Positions 1 to 3,915 of a stretch of DNA of 5,318 bases are shown piece by piece (the first letter of the stretch is position 1; each line of letters opens with the position of its first letter). The notes under the pieces are model-generated. The model worked only from the letters and a program-made list of their open reading frames with translations. It had not been told where the DNA came from and did no database searches. Location: the NCBI GenBank assembly GCA_944388825.1, contig CALXKG010000114.1, positions 1 to 5,318 on the forward strand, given 5' to 3'. The position numbers and the translations under genes were made by a program. Origin of the DNA: an uncultured Clostridia bacterium. Lineage in GTDB: Bacteria; Bacillota; Clostridia; Oscillospirales; Ruminococcaceae.

Positions 1-27
1 CGGTCGACACTTGTCCCGATCAAGGTA

Positions 28-58
28 TTTTTTCCGCCGTACATGCCGCCGGAAAAAA
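28..58. other. Imperfect inverted repeat at the left edge
   Basis: TTTTTTCC (28-35) is complementary to GGAAAAAA (51-58), and G36-C50 extends the stem. The inner bases pair only partly. It could be a weak bidirectional terminator between a gene lying left of the window and the toxin-antitoxin pair, but no T-run follows the stem directly on either strand beyond the stem's own T's. No reading frame around it (1-125) is long enough to call a gene. Confidence 0.3.
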
Positions 59-80
59 TGTGATTTAATTTTTGTGCGTA

Positions 81-119
81 TCGAAAAGTCGATTTTCTAT
101 TTCTACAGGACTTTATCGA
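81..119 (+). other. Imperfect hairpin immediately upstream of a terminator
   Basis: TCGAAAAGTC (81-90) pairs with GACTTTATCGA (109-119), giving ten base pairs with one bulged base and an 18-nt pyrimidine-rich loop. It stands 6 nt before the terminator stem at 126-155. Together they could form the structured 3' end of a plus-strand RNA, either the 3' UTR of a gene left of the window or a small RNA. No promoter for such an RNA is visible inside the window. The structure is seen directly; a role as RNA is inference. Confidence 0.35.
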
Positions 120-125
120 CAAGCT

Positions 126-160
126 AAAGCATCTGTCCTGCGGGGCAGATGCTTTTTCGT
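126..160 (+). terminator. Rho-independent terminator, plus-strand polarity, possibly bidirectional
   Basis: AAAGCATCTGTCC (126-138) pairs with GGGCAGATGCTTT (143-155) around a TGCG loop, a 13-bp stem with a single G-T pair. On the plus strand the stem runs into TTTTTCGTTTAT, a good termination tract. On the minus strand, where it lies 10 nt after the toxin stop codon, the following tract is TTTAGCTTGTC, which is weaker. The element probably ends a plus-strand transcript coming from the left and may also stop the toxin-antitoxin mRNA. Confidence 0.75.
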
Positions 161-165
161 TTATA

Positions 166-498
166 CTAACGGCGCGTCCTGCCAAGAATGGCCCGGATGT
201 CCCTGCCGCCGTAAAAAATACGGATGACAACCACCCGGTTATCGCTGTCATCTACCGTATAAAATATGACGAACCGGTCTACCGGCGCTTTGCGCATTCC
301 CATGCTTTTCCACGGTTCCCAATCTACGGCGGCATAGCGGGAAGGCAGGACATCCAGTGACCGCACCCTGTCACGGATGCGCTTCACCAGTTTTTCAGCG
401 GTATCCGGCGCGCCGCATACAAAGGCAATATAGGCGTATATTTCCTTCAGGTCATCCAGCGCTTCCGGCGCATACCTGACGGTATACGTCCCGCTCAT
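166..498 (-). CDS. RelE/ParE-family type II toxin
   Basis: This encodes a 110-residue protein, the usual size for the RelE/ParE toxin superfamily. Members either cleave mRNA at the ribosome (RelE-like) or poison gyrase (ParE-like), and the sequence alone does not decide which. Family features visible are the N-terminal YAPEALDDLKEIYAYI helix (residues 9-24), a second helix with alternating basic residues (about 35-48), and the beta-strand core MRKAPVDRFVIFYTV (68-82) followed by VVVIRIFYGGRD (89-100). Basic residues crowd the C-terminus (RTRR). The ATG at 498 overlaps the antitoxin stop codon in an ATGA tetranucleotide and has AAGGAG 8 nt upstream, so the two are translationally coupled and made from one mRNA. 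No truncation or frameshift is seen. Family is confident; the cellular target is unassigned. Confidence 0.9.
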   Translation of the reverse strand: MSGTYTVRYAPEALDDLKEIYAYIAFVCGAPDTAEKLVKRIRDRVRSLDVLPSRYAAVDWEPWKSMGMRKAPVDRFVIFYTVDDSDNRVVVIRIFYGGRDIRAILGRTRR

Positions 499-800
499 AT
501 CCCAAACTCCTTTTTCAGCTCCGTATCCACTTCATCTACCGTATAGGTTTTACCCGTGCGCAGCGATCCAACCCCTTTCATCAGTTCCGCGTCCAGCTGT
601 TCGCGGGTCATGCCGCCGGCCGCGGCGGGCTTTGCGGAAGGGAGGCGGAGTTCAAACGGTATCCCTTTTGTCAGGACGATCTGGCTATACAGCATCTGGA
701 TCGCGCTGGACGGGGAAATCCCCAGCTGCGCCAGAACGCTTTCGGCGTTTTCTTTCAGGGCCGTATCAATGCGGGCATACACAGCGGAAGTCTTTGCCAT
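495..800 (-). CDS. RelB/DinJ-family type II antitoxin
   Basis: This encodes a 101-residue antitoxin for the toxin that follows it. The N-terminus (SAVYARIDTALKENAESVLAQLGISPSSAIQMLYSQI, written here only as family landmarks: the strand at residues 5-11, helices to about 41) is the ribbon-helix-helix DNA-binding fold of RelB/DinJ. It is followed by the family signature KGIPFELRLP (45-54). An Ala/Pro/Gly hinge (55-63) leads to a charged C-terminal part (64-101) expected to wrap the toxin. The start chosen is ATG at 800, with AAGGAG 10 nt upstream and homology beginning at once. A longer in-frame ATG at 851 falls inside the promoter -35 box and is rejected. Known members of the family bind their own promoter, and an inverted repeat overlapping the promoter fits that. 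Order antitoxin-toxin is the usual one. Confidence 0.92.
   Translation of the reverse strand: MAKTSAVYARIDTALKENAESVLAQLGISPSSAIQMLYSQIVLTKGIPFELRLPSAKPAAAGGMTREQLDAELMKGVGSLRTGKTYTVDEVDTELKKEFGI
507..512 (-). promoter_or_regulatory. Ribosome binding site of the toxin, inside the antitoxin gene
   Basis: AAGGAG lies 8 nt before the toxin ATG, within the codons for the last Lys-Glu residues of the antitoxin. It supports the ATG at 498 and gives the toxin its own strong initiation signal besides the ATGA coupling. Confidence 0.8.
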
Positions 801-810
801 ATTTATCACA

Positions 811-816
811 CTCCTT
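811..816 (-). promoter_or_regulatory. Ribosome binding site of the antitoxin
   Basis: AAGGAG sits 10 nt before the ATG at 800 and decides that start over the upstream ATG at 851. The predicted transcription start (about 816, 7 nt after the -10 box) falls at or next to this site, so the leader is only about 16 nt and contains little besides the ribosome binding site. Confidence 0.8.
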
Positions 817-822
817 ATCTTT

Positions 823-851
823 ATTATACTTGCATTTGATGGCAATTGCAA
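823..851 (-). promoter_or_regulatory. Promoter of the toxin-antitoxin operon
   Basis: On the minus strand TTGCAA (851-846) is followed after exactly 17 bp by a perfect TATAAT (828-823), a vegetative sigma-70/SigA-type promoter. It lies just upstream of the antitoxin ribosome binding site with no room for another gene. Basis: seen in sequence; activity is inferred. Confidence 0.8.
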
Positions 852-852
852 G
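829..852. promoter_or_regulatory. Inverted repeat overlapping the toxin-antitoxin promoter; candidate operator
   Basis: CTTGCA (829-834) and TGCAAG (847-852) form a perfect 6-bp inverted repeat with a 12-bp spacer. The right arm covers the -35 box and the left arm abuts the -10 box. RelB/DinJ antitoxins are known to repress their own promoters through ribbon-helix-helix contacts with short palindromes, so this is the best operator candidate. CAATTG inside the spacer is a smaller palindrome. Confidence 0.5.
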
Positions 853-889
853 CATCTGCATGGGATTTTCAGAGAACGTTCCGCTATAC

Positions 890-952
890 AAAAACAACTT
901 TCCGGAAAGGACCGGCGGAAAAATTTCCGCCTGCCTTTCCGGAAAGCTGTTT
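890..952 (-). terminator. Long stem-loop terminator downstream of the GH3 gene
   Basis: Bases 892-952 fold into one long hairpin: AAACA/TGTTT at the base, a one-base mismatch, a perfect 13-bp arm (898-910 with 934-946), a small internal loop (911-913 against 932-933), and GGCGGAAA (914-921) opposite TTTCCGCC (924-931) at the tip. On the minus strand the 13-bp arm is followed by TTGTTTTTGT, a suitable termination tract for the GH3 mRNA, 75 nt after its stop codon. On the plus strand the stem ends in TGTTTAAAAGG, so it may work both ways. The stem is unusually long for a simple terminator. Confidence 0.7.
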
Positions 953-1026
953 AAAAGGACGAAACTTTCATGCGGCCAAAGGCGTCTTCATGGCGCGCGG
1001 CGCCGCTTTATGCCCCGCCGGGGCGA

Positions 1027-3543
1027 TCAATCGGACACTTTCGCCTCCATCACAAACCGCATCAGGTTCGCGACCGCCTCCACCATATCTTCCCGGGTGA
1101 CGCGGCCTTCCGAAAGCGCCTTCCGGATCTGGGAAATGACGGGCGGGCCGCCGGGCATGACGATGTCGTTCCCGGCGTGGACCGCGTCGCCGCCGTCGAC
1201 GACATAGTCCATGTCGCCCCAGTCGGTGACGACGACCCCGTTAAAGCCCCATTCGTCCCGCAGCAGCTTCCGGCAGAGGTCGCGGCTGCCGCCGGCAAAG
1301 GTGCCGTTGATCCGGTTGAAGGAGGACATGATCGTCCGGACGCGGCTGCCGCGGACGATCATCTCAAAGGGCTTGAGATAGATTTCCCGCGCGGCCCGTT
1401 CTTCGACGATCGAGTCGACCGCGCCGATCTTTCTGCTCATCTTGCCGCGGCGGTAGGTCTCCTGTTCGTTGAGGGCATAGTGCTTGGGGCAGCAGGTGGC
1501 GCGGCTGTTTTCCTCGCAGCCCAGCACAATCTGCAGGCCGGTGACGCCGCTGACCACCGGATCCTCCGAGAAATACTCGAAGTTCCGCCCGCCCAGCAGC
1601 GCCCGCTGGATGTTGGCGGCGGGGGCCAGCCAGGAATCGACCGAGAGGGAATCCGATTCCGCCCCGGCCGCCTCGCCGAAGGCATAGGCCAGCGCCGGGT
1701 TAAAGGTCATCGCGACGGCGGTGCCGGTCGGCCAGCTGACCTTGCCGACGGTGGCGGGGCCGTCCTTGTAGAAGGCGGAGTGGATGCCCATCTCCGGGAT
1801 CGCGGGGCTGACATAGCCGGGGTGTCCGGACGGATGGTCGCAGACGGTCAGGTCTTTGCCGTCGGGGCCCTGGATGGTCGACGGGCTGCCCTTGCCGCCG
1901 CCGAAGGGGAGGCCCGGGCCGTAGCCGACGCAGAAGGCGGCCAGCTGGTCGTCGGTCATCTGGTTGACAAAATCGTAGACCGAGACCCGGTGCTCCTTGA
2001 CGTCCTGGAGGGTCGCGCCTTTGACTTCATGCAGCGGGGGCATCTTTTTCGGGCAGGCGACCCGCCGGGCGACATTGTCGGCAGTCAGTTCGGTGACGGC
2101 GGCTTTCTCGATCTCCTCCGCTTCGCCGGGGTAGGAGATGGGCGTGGCGCCCTCGCCGTGGAGGAAATGGAGCTTTTCCCAGTTGTCCGGGAGGATGGGG
2201 AGGACGTTTTCATACCGGGCGGCGACGATCGTCTCGGAAACGCGGAGTTTCCCGGCAACATGGGTATCCCGGGAGCTGGTGCCCACCCGGACGATATAGT
2301 CGCCCGGCTCCAGGATATAGGAGGCCGTCCCTTCGTCATAGGAAGCGAGGGATTCGGCCGGGATGGCCACGGTGACAACTTCCGCTTCGCCGGGGGCGAG
2401 GAGGGCGGTTTTCGCATAGCCCTTCAGCTGCTGGTAGGGCTGGTCCAGCCTGCCGGCCGGGGCGGAGACATAGACCTGCACCACCTCTTTGCCGGCGCGG
2501 GAGCCGGTGTTCTCCACCTTGACCGAGACCAGCACATTTTCCCCGTCAACCGAAACGGCGCAGTCCGACAGCGCAAAGGTGGTGTAGCTGAGGCCGTAGC
2601 CGAACGGGTAAAGGGGCGAAACCCCGTAGCTGTCGAAATACCGGTAGCCGGCGTAGATCCCTTCGGCGTAGACCGAGACGGGGCTTAAATCGTAGCCGGC
2701 GCTGCCGTTCTTCTCCGCGTCGAGGCCGTAGGAGGCGTAGGTCAGGATGGAAGACGGGTCGTCCTTGTTGAAGCTGAAATGGGCGGAGGCGGGGTGGTCC
2801 CTGTAATCCCGGACGATCGTCGAGGTGAGCTTGCCGGAGGGGGAGACCTCCCCCGTCAAAATCTGCGCCAGCGCCGCGGCCCCCTGTTCGCCGGGGGAGA
2901 CGGCGTAGAGGATGGCCTCGATATTCGGGTAGTTTTCGGTCCAGCTGATGTCCACCGCGCCGACCGTGTTCTCGATGAAGACGACGTGCTGAAAGGCGGC
3001 GGTCACCTGCCCCACCAGCTTTTCCTCCGACGGCAGCAGGGTATAGTCCCCGTCATACCGGCGGTCGCACTCCTCGCCGCCGGAACTGCGGCCGAGGATC
3101 AAAACGGCGGTGTCGGTCTCGCCAGCCGCCGCCGCGACCAGCTCGTCCGGGACGTCGGTCTCCGCTTCCGGCGGGGTATAGGTGCCAAACCACTCGTACA
3201 GCGCGCCGGACGCCACCAGCCCGGAGAACTTTTTGAACATCTCGGCCCGCTCTCTCTCCCCCTTCTCCGGGTCGAAGCCGGCTTCATAGAAGGCGGCGAG
3301 CGGCTCTACCAGCCGCACCCCGCGCTTTTTCAGCTCAGGGATCAAAATCGCGGCGTTTTTGTTGGAGGAGGCCCCGGAGCCGGAACCGCCGATATAGAGT
3401 TCAAACTGCCCTTTGCCGAAGACGGCGACCGGCTTCCCGCCGGCGAGGGGAAGCAGGCCGTCGTTTTTCAGGAGGGCGATGCTTTCCCCGGCGATCTCCC
3501 GGGCGAGACGGACGCGGGAAGCGTCGGAAACAAATCGGTTCAT
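1027..3543 (-). CDS. Glycoside hydrolase family 3 beta-glycosidase with permuted domain order
   Basis: This complete 838-residue enzyme is predicted to remove terminal beta-linked glucose or xylose from oligosaccharides with retention of configuration. The order of domains is swapped relative to classical GH3 enzymes. The GH3 C-terminal alpha/beta domain comes first (about 18-325), with SIALLKNDGLLPL, GGEECDRR (Glu157 a possible acid/base by comparison with the family EGxDR motif), PSGKLTSTI and YPFGYGLSYTTF. An FnIII-like domain follows (about 335-423). A linker leads to the (beta/alpha)8 domain (about 520-838) with KDGP (594-596), GGRNFEYFSEDP (651-661), KHYALNEQETYR (687-698) and VVVTDWGD, whose Asp774 is the expected nucleophile. 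The same order is known from rumen Clostridia such as Ruminococcus albus and Butyrivibrio. There is no signal peptide, so it should be cytosolic and act on imported oligosaccharides. ATG at 3543 has AAAGGA 8 nt upstream; an 11-residue longer start lacks this. The gene appears monocistronic. Substrate is not determinable here. Confidence 0.93.
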   Translation of the reverse strand: MNRFVSDASRVRLAREIAGESIALLKNDGLLPLAGGKPVAVFGKGQFELYIGGSGSGASSNKNAAILIPELKKRGVRLVEPLAAFYEAGFDPEKGERERAEMFKKFSGLVASGALYEWFGTYTPPEAETDVPDELVAAAAGETDTAVLILGRSSGGEECDRRYDGDYTLLPSEEKLVGQVTAAFQHVVFIENTVGAVDISWTENYPNIEAILYAVSPGEQGAAALAQILTGEVSPSGKLTSTIVRDYRDHPASAHFSFNKDDPSSILTYASYGLDAEKNGSAGYDLSPVSVYAEGIYAGYRYFDSYGVSPLYPFGYGLSYTTFALSDCAVSVDGENVLVSVKVENTGSRAGKEVVQVYVSAPAGRLDQPYQQLKGYAKTALLAPGEAEVVTVAIPAESLASYDEGTASYILEPGDYIVRVGTSSRDTHVAGKLRVSETIVAARYENVLPILPDNWEKLHFLHGEGATPISYPGEAEEIEKAAVTELTADNVARRVACPKKMPPLHEVKGATLQDVKEHRVSVYDFVNQMTDDQLAAFCVGYGPGLPFGGGKGSPSTIQGPDGKDLTVCDHPSGHPGYVSPAIPEMGIHSAFYKDGPATVGKVSWPTGTAVAMTFNPALAYAFGEAAGAESDSLSVDSWLAPAANIQRALLGGRNFEYFSEDPVVSGVTGLQIVLGCEENSRATCCPKHYALNEQETYRRGKMSRKIGAVDSIVEERAAREIYLKPFEMIVRGSRVRTIMSSFNRINGTFAGGSRDLCRKLLRDEWGFNGVVVTDWGDMDYVVDGGDAVHAGNDIVMPGGPPVISQIRKALSEGRVTREDMVEAVANLMRFVMEAKVSD

Positions 3544-3551
3544 ATGCTCAT

Positions 3552-3557
3552 TCCTTT
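3552..3557 (-). promoter_or_regulatory. Ribosome binding site of the GH3 gene
   Basis: AAAGGA is placed 8 nt before the ATG at 3543, selecting this start over the in-frame ATG at 3576. An out-of-frame ATG at 3551 opens only a three-codon frame (ATG AGC ATA, then TGA overlapping the true ATG), a possible minimal upstream ORF but more likely chance. Confidence 0.75.
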
Positions 3558-3562
3558 CAAAG

Positions 3563-3587
3563 CGCCGGCCTGCCATACAGCCCGGCG
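3563..3587 (-). promoter_or_regulatory. Hairpin in the GH3 leader
   Basis: CGCCGG (3563-3568) pairs with CCGGCG (3582-3587); after a C-C mismatch CTG (3570-3572) pairs with CAG (3578-3580) around a CCATA loop. It ends 5 nt from the ribosome binding site within the roughly 53-nt leader. It could stabilise the mRNA or influence initiation. No riboswitch class is recognised and no T-run follows, so it is not an attenuator in this form. Confidence 0.4.
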
Positions 3588-3602
3588 GCCAATCTTAACC
3601 AT

Positions 3603-3631
3603 ATTATACCGGTTTGGGCGGCAGAAGTCAA
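3603..3631 (-). promoter_or_regulatory. Promoter of the GH3 gene
   Basis: TTGACT (3631-3626), a 17-bp spacer and TATAAT (3608-3603) on the minus strand make a near-consensus SigA-type promoter, with transcription expected to start near 3596. AACC and GGTT flank the -10 box (3597-3600 and 3611-3614), a possible but weak operator. I looked for a catabolite-repression (cre) box and did not find a good match. Confidence 0.8.
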
Positions 3632-3683
3632 ACGAATTTGTGTGCTTTTTACGATGCCTTTTGTCAGTTTTCCTGGAATCGGC

Positions 3684-3717
3684 AAAAGGAAAACCGGCCG
3701 CGTAAGGCAGCCGGTTT
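3684..3717 (-). terminator. Rho-independent terminator downstream of the surface-protein gene
   Basis: AAACCGGC (3691-3698) pairs with GCCGGTTT (3710-3717), with two more base pairs inside after a mismatch. On the minus strand the stem runs into TTTTCCTTTTGCC. It lies about 200 nt after the surface-protein stop codon, beyond the repeat-rich segment, so the mRNA would carry a long structured 3' UTR. On the plus strand the stem is followed by ATATTGC, a poorer tract. Confidence 0.65.
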
Positions 3718-3756
3718 ATATTGCACGCGGTCGACGGAAATGTATGCGCCCGGCAG

Positions 3757-3776
3757 GCTCCCGCGGGGAGGGAGCC
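3757..3776 (+). repeat. Copy 1 of a 20-bp hairpin-forming direct repeat
   Basis: GCTCCCGCGGGGAGGGAGCC occurs here and again, identical, at 3867-3886, exactly 110 bp away. In this copy flanking bases extend the self-complementary arms to CAGGCTCCC (3754-3762) and GGGAGCCTG (3770-3778) with a 7-nt loop. Confidence 0.85.
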
Positions 3777-3811
3777 TGTGTCAGCGCGGCGGCGGAACAC
3801 CGCAGGCGCAT

Positions 3812-3846
3812 GGAGCGTTCCCGGCGTTGCCGGATAACGCCACTCC
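3812..3846. repeat. Central hairpin of the intergenic repeat cluster
   Basis: GGAG-CGTT (3812-3819) pairs with AACG (3836-3839) and CTCC (3843-3846), and within it CCGGC (3821-3825) pairs with GCCGG (3829-3833) around a GTT loop. It lies midway between the two 20-bp direct repeats. Small hairpins GCGG/CCGC (3792-3803) and CCGC/GCGG (3853-3863) flank it on either side. Confidence 0.6.
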
Positions 3847-3866
3847 TTCAGTCCGCTTCGCGGCCA

Positions 3867-3886
3867 GCTCCCGCGGGGAGGGAGCC
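3867..3886 (+). repeat. Copy 2 of the 20-bp hairpin-forming direct repeat
   Basis: This copy is identical to 3757-3776. Here the hairpin arms are GCTCCC (3867-3872) and GGGAGC (3880-3885); the flanks differ from copy 1, so the identity stops at the repeat borders. Confidence 0.85.
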
Positions 3887-3915
3887 GGTTGGGTGCGCCG
3901 GCCGTAAGGCGCGGC

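Larger units (their letters stand above)
3544..3915. other. Gene-free region between the surface-protein and GH3 genes
   Basis: These 372 bp hold no supportable gene. The right two thirds (about 3696-3912) is hairpin-rich DNA with a duplicated 20-bp sequence. The left third has a terminator stem-loop (3691-3717), an AT-richer spacer, and the GH3 promoter and leader. Open frames crossing it on both strands have no ribosome binding site and no recognisable protein pattern. A near-direct repeat, GGCCGCGTAAGGC (3696-3708) and GGCCGTAAGGC (3900-3910), brackets the structured part. Confidence 0.7.

Noticed and set aside
1..68. Possible gene ends at the left edge: a minus-strand frame starting MYGGKNTLIGTSVD (44 to 1) or a plus-strand frame ending at the TAA at 66
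   Set aside because: Only 14 to 21 residues are visible, no good ribosome binding site precedes the minus-strand ATG, and neither fragment is recognised. It could be judged only with sequence to the left.
801..851. 17-residue N-terminal extension of the antitoxin from the ATG at 851
   Set aside because: It would start inside the -35 box, read through the -10 box and the AAGGAG site, and adds nothing that resembles the family.
1012..1024. GCCCC/GGGGC hairpin just after the GH3 stop codon as its terminator
   Set aside because: The stem is only 5 bp and is followed on the minus strand by ATAAAGCGG with no T-run. The stem at 892-952 is a far better terminator.
970..2688. 572-codon open frame on the plus strand opposite the GH3 gene
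   Set aside because: It is the antisense shadow of a GC-rich gene. It shows low-complexity Gly/Asp/Arg/Ala composition and no family pattern, while the minus strand carries clear GH3 motifs throughout.
3544..3576. 11-residue extension of the GH3 protein from the ATG at 3576
   Set aside because: There is no ribosome binding site before it, whereas the ATG at 3543 has AAAGGA at 8 nt; the extension would be translated across that site and the leader hairpin.
2779..3705. 308-codon open frame on the plus strand across the GH3 start and promoter
   Set aside because: It is the antisense of the GH3 N-terminal domain with no recognisable protein features, and it runs through the GH3 promoter.
3540..3907. 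Small open frames of 61 to 117 codons on both strands between the surface-protein and GH3 genes
   Set aside because: They overlap each other, the hairpin cluster, the terminator and the promoter, and have no ribosome binding sites or plausible protein composition.
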